A stretch of 64,000 nt of DNA from Euglena gracilis (lineage: Eukaryota > Euglenida > Euglenophyceae > Euglenales), in assembly GCA_039621445.1 (NCBI GenBank), contig CP154955.1:43733540-43797539 (forward strand), read 5' to 3'. Position 1 is the stretch's first letter. Each line of letters starts with the position of its first letter. Position numbers and translations under genes: made by a program. The notes below the pieces were generated by a model. The model saw only the letters and a list, made by a program, of their open reading frames with translations, did no database searches and was not told the DNA's origin. Below are positions 1 through 12,900 of this stretch, piece by piece.

Positions 1-2411
1 GCTGGCTGGGTGGGGGGACTCCCCATGGGTGTCTGGGTGTCTCGTGTACGGCCGCCTGGTACACAACAAATGGGTTTGTGCGGAGACCGCTTCCCGGGGA
101 AGGGGGAGGGGGCTCCCGCTGGTCCCGGCGGCGACCCACTGCCACCTCCGCCGCGCGGCTGCCCCAGCCCCTCCGGGGACGTGCTGCTGCTGTGCAACGT
201 GCTGGCGGAGATGCAGGCGGCGGCGGAGCCCTTCGCGGACTTCAGCAAGGCGGCGGTGGCGCGGGTCCGGCCCGGCGGCCACGTCGTGTCGCTGGAGCCG
301 CTGCAGGGGCAGGGCGGTGTGGGGGGGCTAGGGGAGGGGGGGTGGGGGTTTCAATGAAAGGGGTGGGTTCCGGTTGCAGGATCCGGTCTGTTCTCTGGAG
401 GGGGATTAGAGAACCTGGCGGTTATCCCGGCAAGGGAGGGGGGACAAAAACACATCCAGACTTGTGCTTAGTCGGGTGCCTACCCCACGGGGGGAGGTGG
501 GTGCTTGGGGCAGGCACCTGAAAGCACCCATCCGACCCCCCCGGGGTGGGTAGGGTTTTTTGGGGTGCCTGCCCATAGCAGGCACCCCCTTCCGACCCCG
601 GCGCCGGGGCCCAGAAAAGGCCATTTTCAATGAAAATTTTCTGGCCCCCTTGGACCCCCCCCCCCCCCCCCCGAGGGGCTGTGCCTGCTGGGGGCAGGCA
701 CCTTATAGCACCCACCCACCCCCCTCCCCAGTCGGTAAGCCCAAGCCTGGACACATCTTTTTTGCGTTTTTTTTTTGGTTTGGCCATTTTTTTGTTTGTT
801 TGTTAGCATTTCCCCTTTTTTTTCTTATGTTGCATTTTCCCTACGTTGCAGTTCCCCTTCTTCCCCTGTTTTCTGCCTGAGGAGGCATAGTTTAAAGGAA
901 GTTCATGTCCAATGTCCAGCTTCCTTGCTTGGCCCTGCCTGGGCTGGTTCTGCCCAACCGTTTTGAGGAGAGTTTGGGGGGTCGGGCTGCAGTGGCGGAG
1001 TTCTCACACATCCCTGGAACGACGCTGCCAGCACCCTGAAGCGCCGCATCCTGTGTATCAGCAAGGCCGAGGTGCGGGTTCTGGCCAGACTGCTTTCCCG
1101 CTGAATGTGTGTACTCCTCCCGCTGCCGTTACTGGGAGGGAAAAGCAGCCTGGGACGGACCACCCTGAGCCTCTCAGAGCCTGATGGCCGTGAGACCTGC
1201 ATGCCCGGCTGGTGGGGGGTTCCAATGCAAGTCCACACACACAACACACGCGCGCGCACACACAGGGTGTTGTCTTGTTGAAAAATATATTTTAAGGCCT
1301 CCCTGGGTAGTCGTCCTGTTAGAAAGCCTTATTTTAAGACCTCCCTGGGTAGCTGTGTCTGTACCTTCTGTACCTGCATGTCAGGTGGAACTCCCCAGGG
1401 GTGGGTATGATGATTATTTTTATCTCCCTTGCCCTTGACAAAGCATGACAGCCCACCCCATGCCAACCGCCCTCTTCCCCGTGTTCCGGCGTCAAGGCCG
1501 GGGGGGGGGGGAGGCACCCCCCGCCCGCCCGCCGCCACCGTTCAAGGCGGCCGGGCCGGCGTTGGTGCGGTGCTTCAAGCTGTGGCACCTCGCCAAGCCC
1601 CGCCCCGGGGGGAGCCCCCCGGTGCTGGCCCTCGCGGCGCCCTCCACCCAGCAGCCCGCCGAGGCCCAGCTGTGGCGCCGCACCGACCACTGCGCCGCCG
1701 CCACGGCGCCGGCGCCGGCGGGCCCCGCCACTGACGCACCCACGCCGCTCTCGAATGGCAGGGCGGGAGATGGTGGCCACAGCCAGGCACCTATAGCTAA
1801 AATGGCCTAAAATGGTCTAAAATGACTTTTTGACCCCCTGTAGGTGACTATAGGTGCCTGGCCCGCAGCCCGGTTGTCTTTTTTTTTCCGAACTCCTTTG
1901 GTTCTGGTGCATTGAATTGAATGCACACATGGCCCTCCCCCGAGGCATGAGCACTCTTTCCCCCCAACACGGGTCTAAATGGGTCTGGCCCATTCAGCAA
2001 TCCTGGATTTCCAATCTTTTCTATCTCTCTGTCTCTGTGCTTTTCCCCGGTTCCCCACATTCTCTAACCCGGATTGAAGTTCTGCCTTTTCTGACTTTTT
2101 GAATTCCATGCGCACCCCAGTTTTTTTTTCACCCCACAATGTCATCCCTGGTCCCCTCTGTATTGGTTGCCTCCTGGCTGCTGGGCGTCAGCGGCATGGC
2201 CCCAGCCCCACAGCGCCGGAAAAAGAAGAACAAGAAGCGCCGGCGCAGCAACAGTCGCCCCGCTGGCCCCCCGCCGGACCCCTCAGCCGCGGCACCTCCT
2301 ACCCAGCCCCCCAGCGAGGGAGCCGCCGCGGTGCCCGGGGCCAAGCGCAGGGCTCGGAAGCGGCACAAAGCGTCGAAGCCCCCGAATTCCGGACAGCCCT
2401 GTGCCAATTGA
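1..2411 (+). CDS. 3' part of a split gene, possible methyltransferase with a basic tail
   Basis: The gene enters from the left edge and is split by introns; I could not fix its exon borders. A GC-rich stretch near 172-311 reads GDVLLLCNVLAEM and then RVRPGGHVVSLEPL. This resembles the last strands of a SAM-dependent methyltransferase fold (a Dot1-type enzyme is one possibility). Further likely exon sequence lies near 1020-1070 (STLKRRILCISKAE) and near 1540-1700 (RCFKLWHLAKP). The last exon, about 2190-2411, codes for a lysine/arginine block (RRKKKNKKRRR) that looks like a nuclear localisation signal, then a proline/alanine-rich stretch and KRRARKRHK before a TGA. The spacer sequences (350-1000, 1240-1440, 1800-2120) are T-, C- or G-rich and non-coding. 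The methyltransferase reading is weak. That this is an expressed gene rests on frame, GC content and the basic tail. Confidence 0.3.
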
Positions 2412-3168
2412 CCCGGTGTCGTTGACGTCTTATGCGCTTTGTAGCCCAGAGATGTTTCTGACAACCCATATCGCTCCTTGCTCCGTTGCTACAGCTTCAT
2501 TCTGCCAAGCCACTGAGCAAAATGCAAGCTCCCATTGATGTTCTGTCATCTGCCACCTTCTGCCACCTCTGACAGAAGGATACAACACACACATTTTCAC
2601 TGGAATGTTCTCTGGAAATCGTTCTGCCCGAGGAATTGTCAGAGTCTGACCCATGTCCTGCCACCGGACCACCTCTCAGGAAGTTTTTGTATCATGGTCC
2701 TGACCGATTTTTCAGGTAACAGTTGGTCCTGTAGGGGTATCTACCCCCCACCTCCCCCTGGAAAGCAGTCCTCTGCCCCCAGGAGATTGTCCTCGCTTGC
2801 CTGTTCTCATGGGGCCTGTCTCCTGCCTTTTTGCCCACTGACCTGCCTCCGAACGATTTTTTTTGAAATAAATTTCTGCACAAAGCACATTACCCAAAGT
2901 TGAGAGAAACTGTGAACAATCTTGTGAACATGGGGACCTGTCGCCAACCTCAGATGGTGATGTTCAGCACCAAGGTTTTAGTTTGGCCCTCTTTTCAATT
3001 ACCCCCGCCCGGTGTTGGCCAACTTTGAGGTGTTTTGACGTAGAAAAGACCAACATATCGCCATGTCCCCCCCCCCGGGAAACTGTCTCCAGACGTCAAC
3101 CTATCCTCAGAGTACCTATCCTCAGAGTACAGCCCACGTTTGTTTCAAATCCCTGTCTAAGCTCCAGT
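2412..3168. other. 3' flank of the first gene, no feature seen
   Basis: AT-richer sequence without convincing coding frames. AAATAAA at about 2866-2872 could serve as a polyadenylation signal for the upstream gene. A short direct repeat (CCTATCCTCAGAGTA) occurs at about 3101-3129, just before the mobile element begins. Confidence 0.4.
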
Positions 3169-3213
3169 CTTAGGCGGCACGAATTGCCCAATTTTTTTGA
3201 CATTTTTTAGGCG
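3169..3213 (+). repeat. Left terminal inverted repeat of the 13.1-kb element
   Basis: CTTAGGCGGC, then ACGAATTGCCCAA, then a T-run, GACATTTTTT and AGGCG. It matches the reverse complement of the right end over the first 23 bp (one mismatch) and loosely after that. The first palindrome copy follows at 3221. Confidence 0.75.
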
Positions 3214-4534
3214 TTATGGGTGTGCGGGTTCCCGTGTAAGCCACCCCCCTGAAACGTGACCGAAATTTCTGACATTTGATGCAACCCAGAAATTGTGTGC
3301 GGGTTTCCGTCTGTTTCCACTGTTTTGACACGTGACCCATTTTGGAAATTAATGGTTGAAAAGGGGTGGTTTTGTGAAGTACCCCCCAGCAACCTGGCCG
3401 AAAATGTGAAAACGGAGAAGGGGTCGGTGAACACCTGGCCGTCGGAGCCCCAGCCGGCTCACGACGAAGCCGGACCCCACCTCCGGGAGGGGGGTGACAT
3501 GGGGTAACCTGTGAGGGAGAGGCACCCGCGTACGCAACCCGCGCGTTTTTGGAGGACTGGCGAGTGTCAACGAGCAGTGATGGGAGGGGGAAACGAACAC
3601 CACTGCTGAACGGATGTCCTAATTTTTGACAGATGGTGTGTTGGGCGGGAAACCGCACAGAACAGATGAACCATATGTGAAGGGGCCAACACCACGAGAG
3701 GGGGCTGAGTGACCAAGGCTGGTTAAAAGCGAACTTGTGCGGTTATCCGTGCAAAAACACGTGGGAAACCCCTGGTTGATGTTGAACTGGGAACTGAACC
3801 TGACATCCAATGGGATTCCTTTGCTCAGGCTGCCCTCCCATGGCCCCCCGCCGCCCGCCTGCCAGAGACTGCGATAGCACACGAAGCGCAACGACAGAAA
3901 GAAGGGAGGGAGGGGGAGGGTGTGTGTGCGGATCACCATGCAGCTTGGGCCTGGTCCTGGAGGGGTCCTTGGTCCCGGGGGGAAGAGAGAGAGACGAAGT
4001 CTCTGTGGTCGGTCCAGACGGAAACGAGAGACAGAGGGGACAAACGGACAGCCGAATGGGTGGTCCAGGTCCAGGGCACACGGGGCGTGATCTCAGGGAG
4101 GGGTATGCATGCGTCAGAGAGGGATTCACATTCCGAACAACACATCCGCTAAGTGTTGGTTGGACACCGGCCACTGAATGGGAGACCAGAATGTGTGCCC
4201 TGGACCTAGCACGGCGGTTGGGGCGTCCGGTGGGTACCAGGTGAGAGGGGTGGTGGAGTGGTCCAGGGGGTTGAGGTCCCGTCGAAAGGTGAAAGGCGTT
4301 TGGGCAGTCCCGGGGACAGTGGGTGTGGGGAGAGTGTGTGACACACAAAAAGCGACGGGCGGTCCCAGGTTCAGAAGCATCGGGCGGTCCACACAGGAGG
4401 GGCAGAGAGAGCTGCTCAGCCGGCCGCCCACGGCCGCCCACGGCCGTCCACTCGTTGGCGCTGTCGGGGATGGGGATGGCGGCGCAGCCGCCCCGCCGCC
4501 CGCCCGGCCCGCCCCCGCCGGCCCGCGCTGCTGC

Positions 4535-7500
4535 TCACACGTTGAGCAGCTCCTCCAGCGCCCCGGCCGGCGTGGGCTTCTTCTTCGGCCGACCCTCCCC
4601 CCTTGGACTGGATATGTGTAAGTGGTGGATTACAGGAAGGAGGGGTGTGTGTGTGCAACGAGTCAGCAAGCTGTGTGCGGTTTCCCGTGCAATTTGCAAG
4701 CAGAGTAGCAATGACGAAGAGAGGGTATCAGATCTGCCAAGAGTTTGCAAGTCAGTGTGAATGCAAAACCGCCTGAACCCCCAAGAAAAAAAAACAGCGT
4801 GTTGATTGTGTGCGGGTTTCCGTGTAACGCACGCATCATTCTGTACGTGTGCGATGTCCCTGAAGACGCACGCGTGCAGTTTCCCGTGTGCAAAGCCCAC
4901 CACACGTGGCTGCAAACTCACGTGGCTGAAAGAGCAGAATGGGAGGATGCAAACAGCTGGCTCTGAAGGGGGGACAGTGTCGGGGGCGCTCGTGGCACGA
5001 TCTCCTCAATCTCGTCCTCCGGTTCACCGGCGGCGGACTCGGTCGGCGGCGGGGTGCGGGCCGTGCGCTTGCGACCCGTCACCGGGGTCTCCGGCGCCTA
5101 CGGCTCCTGCGCCGCTGCTGGCGGTGCGGCCGCGCCCTTCCGCAGCCCAGAGGGGGTGGAGGCCCCCTTGCGGACCGCCGCTGCCGCGCCGCTGGCCGAC
5201 GGCTGCTTGGCCGGTGCCTCGGCCTCCTTCGCGGCAGGGGCCCTCTCCTTCCCCTTCTCCTTCCCCTTGGCAGCAGGGGCCTTCTCCTTCTCCTTCTCCT
5301 TCTCCTTCCCCTTGGCGGGGGTCTCCTTCTTGCCCCTTGGCTGGCGGCGGGGGTGAGGGCTCCCGGCCCTTCTTCTCCGGCTCCTTCTTCTTTGGCCGGG
5401 GGGGCATGTCCTCCTCTTCCTTCTCCCCCTTCTCCTCCTCCTCCTCCAGCCCGCCCCGGCCGGAGACGTCCAGGGGCTCGTGGTGGGTGATGCGGTGGTG
5501 GACGTTGATGGCCTCAGGGGCCACCACCCGGGTGGGATGGAAAATGGGGAAACCAGTCATGGCAGAAGCCAAGCACACCTCCCCACGGGAATCCGCACGC
5601 GTGCAATGTGTGCGGGAAACCGCGTACACGTTGTCGACCACGTTCTGATGCTGTGATAATGACCCATGCACGCAGAGTTGATAAGGGCAAACGTCCCCCC
5701 CCCTCGTCTGGCCTGGACCGGGGTGGCGCCCTGATCCCACAGGATGGCCGGCTTCCCGTCGGCCACTTTGATCTCGCGCTGCAGCTGGTCCACCCGCAGC
5801 TGCATCGCCTCGTCCGCCTCCTCCAGGAGGTCGGGGTCCCCCCAGATCACGCTGATGGGGACCTGCAGCCGGGTGGCGAGGTCCGCCGGGAGGGCGGCGT
5901 GGCGGGTGACCGCCAGCACCCAGTCGTGGGCCTCCACGTGCAGCCGTGCCAGCAGCCACCACGCCACCCACCTCCACCGGCAGGGTGGGCGGCCCCTCCC
6001 CCGCAGAGCTGTGTCTCAGTTTCAGGCGGGAGGGATGGGGGGTGCGGGGCGAAAAGGGAAAAGGGAATTCACAAAAGGGAATTCACACTGTGGGACTGAA
6101 TGTCATTCTTTCACCAGTAGTACTGGAATAATCCTACACGAGAAGTTCACGGAAAACCGCCTGAACTATACCTGGACTGGCATACAGGTTGATGAACAGA
6201 ATGGTACCAATATCTATGAGCTGACCAATGGTGTCACCTTCTGTTCTCAAAAAGCGCATGACTGTGATTTTGTTTTTTGTTTGTTCTGTGTGAACAAAGC
6301 CCTGACCCTGTCCCACGAGGGTGATCTGCCGCGGCACCTGCGGGGGAAGGTGAAGGTGTGTCGTCACCTCACGGTAGTGGAACAGTGATTTTCTGAGTCA
6401 CAGCATGGGTCTTAAGAAACATTCATGTGTACCGACAGTATCCCATGTGCACGGATGTGTATCAGTCCTGAAACTCGTACGGATTCCCGTGCACTGCAGA
6501 AAGTTGTGCGGATTCCCGTGTATCCCAAAAAAGGAGAACAGTCTGTTGGTTGAAAAAACGAAAAGGAGGATGTACACACCCGAAAGTCCGTCCTGCTGCT
6601 GAAGAGGGCGGACACAGTGGTGACGTTGAAGAGGTACGTGCGGTCCACGTTGGCCTTCACCGGCCGGTGCAGTGTGACGTCCACACGGCGCATCTCGTCG
6701 GGGACGTCCATGCCCTTCTGCAGCGTCTGCTGCAGCACCCCGATGGCGAACCCCCGCCCCGTGGCCACGAACGGGACCCCGCGGCTCCACAGTTTCAGGA
6801 GCTCAGGATGGACGTCGGCGTCGCTCAGCCCGTCCGGGACCTCCACCACCACCGCGTCGACGTTCAGCTCCATGATCTCCCGCGGCATCGCCGCGGTGGG
6901 GTGGAGGGGGACCACGTGCACCAGGCGGGACGGTTCGGGACTCTCCCCACCCTCCGCCGCTGCCACCTTTCTTCGCCCCCGGGTGGACCGGCTGCCCTCC
7001 CGCGGAGAGCCAGCCTCAAACAGCTCCCCCTCCCCAGACGTGGGCTGACTGGGGGACCCCTCCGCCTCCTCCCGGCTGCTGCCGGCCGCCGCTGTGGCCG
7101 CCCCGCGCCGACCACCGCCACCGCTGAGGTCCAGGGTGCAGAAGCGCCCCCCGTACCGCACCGTGGGCTCAGCGAGCGGCTGGGCCAGCCGCGCCCGCAG
7201 GGGGGCGTAGCGCTCAGTCCCCCACAGGGGGGAGCGAAGGACCGCCTCCCGCGGTGGCCGTCCTCAGGACAACCCCGAACCTCCAACATTACAGTACAAT
7301 CATGAGCCAGTTCATAAAAATGAAAAAGTTGGACTCCGTAACATTCTAATGTGACTTGAGATATTTCAGGCGGGTTCCCGCGTAAAACAACCATGTGCAA
7401 CTAACCAAAGGGAAAAAGTGCACACACACACACGTCCTGGATAGCCCTGCGCACGGGTGCTGGGCCGACCAGCGCTAGTTGGTACCGGTGAGCGGCATCT

Positions 7501-9617
7501 TGATATCCGCGCTGTCCATGCTCTGCTCCAGGCTGGGCACCATGGCCAGGGTACTTGAGCACGAGAACGGTGACATCAGCAAAGAGTCCCAACACTACAC
7601 ACGCTCCCATGTGCAAGAGTCTTTGCACGGAAACCCACCTGAAAATGACATCCTTGAGATTTGCACGGAAACCCGCCAGAAAATGACAACCTTGAGAAAA
7701 CGTGTGGACACAGAGTGCGGAAGACAGCGCAGAGTAGACATACGGCGGGTCGGGTGGACGTGGTGAAGGTCCGGGTGCATCAGCAGCCACGTCCACGTGC
7801 GGCGGCGGATCAGCGACCCCACCACCGCCTTGACAGCGGAGTGCCATTCCTCCCCCGTCACATTCCACCCCAGCGTGCATTGTGTAGTGTGCGGTTTACC
7901 GCGTACTGTCTCTGTATCCACTCAAACAGTAAAACTGGTTCAACTGTCCACGTATACTTTCCTTGTGTGCGTGCGTGCGTGTGTGTCTGTGTGAAAGTGC
8001 AGGCGGAGTTCCAACAGACACAGTGAAATGGACATCCGACCCAGCCGCACCGTCGTCGCTTTCGCCGCCTCGTCCAGCATCTCCCGCGTCAGGGCGACGT
8101 AGTCCTGCGGGTCGTACAGCTGCTCGATCGCCTTGAACGCGTACGGGGACAGCGCCGCCGCCACCCCCGTCGTCGGGCGCGCCTCCAGCGCCCGCACCGC
8201 CTCCACCACCGGGCGCCCGCTGTGCAGCAGCCACTCCGCCAGCGGCTGCATCGACTTCACCCAGTTGTCCTGCACAGAGGAGGTGAGGGAGAGTGGGGGG
8301 GGGGGGCATTAAGAGGGGGGGGTGAGTGGGTGATGTGTATGTGATAGCTGGAATCTCAAAGGACAGCGTGCGCGCACTCTCCTTCTGAGAAGAAAAAAGA
8401 AAGGAAGCAGGCTGTCTCGGCGGGAATCCGTGCATTGCATCAAATAGAAAAACGGCGCACACGAAAATCCGCGCACACACCATCTTGCCGTGGGACGCCT
8501 CCGTGCACCACGTCTTCACGTACACCCGCTTCAGCAGCTCCGTCCGGTTCACCGTCAGGCGGGCGGCGGTCCCCGCCTCGCCGTCCGGCACCGCCCCCGG
8601 CCGCTCCCGCTCCACCTCCCGCTCCAGCCACTCCACTGGCTGAGGGACATCTCCCTCACCGTCCCGTCCCGGGCTTGCATGCTCCCCGCCACGCGCTGCC
8701 TCTCCTCGAGGCTGGCCGACCCTAGCACCGTGTGGCAGTTGAACCACTCGGTCCACTGCGGCGCCGGCCGCGCGTCGGCCACCGCCGCGTCCGCCACCTG
8801 GGTGGCCGCCAGGAAGCGGTGCTGCCCGCTCAGGATGACGAACTTCCCCGTCGCTGTGACAACAGAGAAGAACAGTGCAATTGAGATTTGTTCAGGTGCA
8901 CGGATTCCCGCCTGGATCCCCACCCCCCCCCTCCCCCCAAAAGAAACAGTACAAACGGGGTACATTTCATTATTCAGTCGTTTGGGAAGCATCCGCCTTT
9001 TACAACATCCATGAATACAGACAGACTGGCCTGCATGTTGATAGGCACAGACACGCAAACGAAAAACACACACCCTGCTCCGGCCACACCACGAAGCTCA
9101 GGGCCCCCACCGGCGGGTTCTCCGTGAACGCCTTGACGAGGGAGTCGACGTGGGCCTTTTCGACCCGCCGCACCTGCCCTCGCGTGAGGGTCTCGTCCAG
9201 CACCAGCACGTCGAGGCGCGGAGGCTGTCTGGCTCCAGGGTTTCAGCTGAAAGTTCTGAACAGACAGCACCACAGGATGCCTGATCCACGCGTATGCCAA
9301 ACACAACTCTCAGCGGTTTGCACGGAAACCCGCACAGCTCTAGAAACCGAAGGAGGTGAATGACACTGAAACGAACGGAGTGAGTGTCGTCCAGGTGAGT
9401 GACTTCCCCTGTACTTTCCAAAACAAGCCAGGAATGAGGAACCATCAAACACCCTTGCACGATTGTATGATATAAAAAAAAGGAAAAGACTGCTTCCACA
9501 GACGGCAACCATACAAGCCAGCTCCAGACCCCTCCGGACACGGGCCAGCGGGGTCGGGGTCTTCGACACCAGCTCCGTCGCCGAGCGGGTGGGCGCCGTG
9601 GGCTTCCGGGCTGCCAT
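4535..9617 (-). CDS. Element-encoded ParB-like domain protein with charged nuclear-type tail
   Basis: Read from high to low coordinates. One exon near 9535-9617 (ARKPTAPTRSATELV) is followed by one at 9074-9230 (LDVLVLDETLTRGQV, then NPPVGALSFVVWPE). The next begins at 8853 (GKFVILSGQHRFLAATQVA) and is joined by a GT-AG intron at 8854-9073. The GQHR motif (about 8817-8828) after a hydrophobic strand, preceded by a segment ending NPP, matches the core of ParB/sulfiredoxin-type domains. Later exons lie near 8487-8660, 8020-8275, 7740-7870 and 6590-7170 (VDAVVVEVPDGLSDAD, RRVDVTLHRPVKANV), with a possible small one near 6310-6355, then 5720-5965 and about 5200-5545. The C-terminus is acidic (EEEEEKGEKEEE), then basic (PRPKKKEPEKK), ending ALEELLNV at the TGA at 4535. 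Start and several splice sites are unresolved, and it may be one gene with the coding sequence upstream. A frame change near 8640 suggests decay or a sequence error. Confidence 0.5.
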
Positions 9618-9936
9618 CAGAGGTCTAAGCAAAAGATTCAGCGTGAAAACATCCAAAATGAAGGAAATTCAGATCAGAAACAGTCCTCACGGAAACACCT
9701 TTCTCAGTATAAATAAGCAGAAAATCTGGGACAGTGAGTTCGATCAAAAAATAATTGTCATTAAAGGAAACACAACAGTGACCACTCACCAACAGCCTCC
9801 GCAGAGCACCCCCTTTTGCCTGGGTGGAGAATGCTTTTGCACGGAAACCCGCCCGCCACCCCTGTCATGTTCTGAAACGATCCCTCACCCTCGCTCTGAA
9901 GGCCTCCAGCTGACTCCGTGATGTACAGGAAGGTTC

Positions 9937-12900
9937 ATGACCACGTACAAAGACCAGGGTCCGACAGGGACACACCGCCGCTGGGGACAGACTGAGGTCC
10001 TCATCCGAGGAGGAGGACCCGGACGAGGTCGGGCGGCTGCTCAGCAGCTCCCCCAGACTGCCGAGGCCGTCCGAGGCCGCCGGGGAGACGTACCCCTCGG
10101 ACAGCGTGCCCGGCAGCTCGTACAGCGACTCCGCTGTACTGGGCGGCTCGTACAGGCTCTCCGCCTCGGGCAGCTCCAGCGCCGGCCATCCCGGTTGAAC
10201 CGGCGGCTGCACCACCGCCACGGCCGTGGAGGAACTGGGCTCCTCCGGGGTGAACCGCACGCGGCTTTCCGCTGGGGACTCCTTGGCAGCCCTCATCACC
10301 CCCGGCGGTGCAGGTTCCGCTGCTGCGCGGGTTTCCGCACGGGCCGCCGCCTCTGCGCGGGTTTTCCGCCTGCCCGCCGGTCGCCGCTTCGACGTCCACC
10401 GGGGGCGTGGGGCTGCGGCGCCGCCGCTGCCGCTGGTGGAGGAAGTTGTCCATCGCCCGCTGGCGACGGGCGAACTCCTGGGGGTCCACCGGCCCGACGG
10501 CCCGGCCGCTCACCAGCGTCAGGAGGGAGGTCCGCATCAGGGCCTCCAGCGCCCGGACGTCCACGATCTCCGGCAGGATGGGCGGGGACCCCCACCGGGG
10601 GAACTCCACCTCGGAGGCGTCCACCCAGGCGACGCGCGTGGCGTCCACCCGGCGGGGGAAGGGGCGGCCCTCGGGGTGGTCCGCCAGCTGGCGCACCCGA
10701 CGGGCCATCTCGGCGACCAGCCCCAGCCGCAGGGAACCCCGGCTGGCGTGCGGCGCCCCCGACGGCGGCGGCAGGCCGAGGAACAGTTGCAGGGTGCCCC
10801 GGAAGTCCGTGGCGTACGGCGACCGACGGCAGGCACCCGACAGGCGCGACAGCATCGCCTCGCCGGCCTCCTCCACGAAGACGCACCCGGGCAGGCGGGA
10901 CATCCACGGCTGCCAGGTCAGCAGGGCCAGGGAGATGGTCCGCATATACTCCGAGGGGAGGCCATGCGGACTCATGGCCCGCTCGAGGTGTGCCTGCAGG
11001 ACCAGGCAGCGCTCCAGCACCTGCCGCGCCGTGTCCCCCTTCACCTCGTCGTCGGGGCGGCCGCGCCAGGTGCACTGCCGCACCTTGAAGCCGAGGTGGA
11101 GGAGGGCCGGCAGGAAGAAGGTGAGGAGGCGGTGCAGCCCCAGGAGCAGCTGCGGGCCGTACGCGTCGGCCGCAGTGGGGGCGGAGACGTGCACGCGCTG
11201 GCTCTCCTCCCGGAGACGATCCTCCAGGTAGCGCCAGAGTGACAAATGTACTTCCGAAGTGTCTTCACCCACCAGAAGAAGAGAGAGGCTGAAACGTGCA
11301 CCGCTTTGGGAAACGAGATACAAGTTGGACTGCGTGACCTTTCACCAGAGTCCTTCACGCGGGTTTCCGCACAAAGCGGACATACTGCGTCGGACAGATG
11401 GGACATATCTGACACCGACTGACACACGAGATGACTGTGCGGATAACCGCACAAACATTGGTCCGAAGTACTAGGGGAAGCCTGGAAGCAACCTGGTCAA
11501 GAGCAGTGGTCACCCTGGCTGTGGCAGCACGTCGGCCCGGGTCAACAGGAGGCTGGCGAACGGCTTCTCCATGTACAGCACCTTCCGGTGCGACCGCAGG
11601 GACGTCGTCAGCTGACGGCTGCCCCCGGCACCAACCGACACCTCCAGGTGGGCCAGCACCGGGAAGAACGCCCGGTACACCACCGTCACCGTGTGCTTGT
11701 AGGCATGCCAGATGCCGTACAGCAGGGGGACGTTGGCGAGGTGCTCCCCCATCCGGAAGCGCAGCGCCGGGGCCGAATAGAGGAGGTGGAGGATGCGGTA
11801 GTGGATGTTCTCATCCACCAGGAGGGGCAGCTGGCGGCCCGACCGCGCCTGCAGCTGCAGCACGGTCTCCAGGAGCTGGAGGAGGTCCCAGTTCGAGCTG
11901 ACCGTCTGCTCGGTCAGGGAGAAGGGCCTCCACCGCAGCGACCGCATCGCGTCCCGCTGCATGTCCAGCGGGACGCGGACGTTGTCCACCGAGAGCTCCG
12001 CCCGGTGGAGGCCGCGCACCGCCTGGTGCAGCTTCTTCGCCGACTGCAGACACAGGTCGGCCGCCCAGCGGAGGTGCTGCACCACCAGCCTGAACTCCGG
12101 GTGGCCCGTGGACACGGGGAACGTCACGGACCGCGTCAAAGTCCCCTGATGAGTCCGCAGGGGGTCGATCTGCAGCAGTCACCACACAGAGGGCCTGCTC
12201 ATTGAGCCAACCAGTGGACGCAGACATAACCCCGAAGTGTGCGGGTTTCCGTGCAAACCAACAGGGTCATGATTACACGGAAACCCGCACAAACCTGTTC
12301 AGCAACTACCATTGTGCTTAACCCTGTACACAACTTGGGGGACGTTCAGCTTTTTTTTTGTATGTGTGTGTCCCAGGAGATAAGCGTTCACCTGTCACTT
12401 GTCACCAACTGTGTCACCCCGACTTGTGCAGTTTCTTGGGCGGTCACTGATTTCATTTTGGAAGACAGAACATTCGCAGGCGGAAAACCGCGCACGTCTT
12501 GCCATGCACGGAAGGTCATCGCCACGCCCACTTCACCAACAGGAGAAGGCAGAATAGGCACCCTGAACCCAGGGCGGTAACGTTGCGGCTGTAGCTGGGC
12601 TGGGTGGGGTCCGTGCCCCACCGCAGCCAGCAGAAGTTGTCCAGCCACAGCGCACTGGTGGCCGTCCAACGCCCGCAGCACCACGTCCCGGGCCCTTCGC
12701 GCCCGCTCCCGCACCAGCTCCTCCGTGGGGCCCACCAGACCGGCGGGCCGCAGCAGCCGACGGGTAGCGCGGGGCAGGTCCTGCAGCGTCTGCTGCGCCG
12801 GGGCGGGGGCCAGGGCGGCCGCGGGCGTGACCAGCTCACCGAAGGGCACGGCCAGCCGTCGCAGCGTCCTCCACAGCGCCAGCAGCCCGTCGGTGAAGCG

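Noticed and set aside
3743-4441. Long minus-strand open frame in GC-rich DNA
   Set aside because: Overlaps equally long plus-strand frames, crosses palindrome copies, and lies beyond the stop codon (4535) of the element gene. No family is recognisable.
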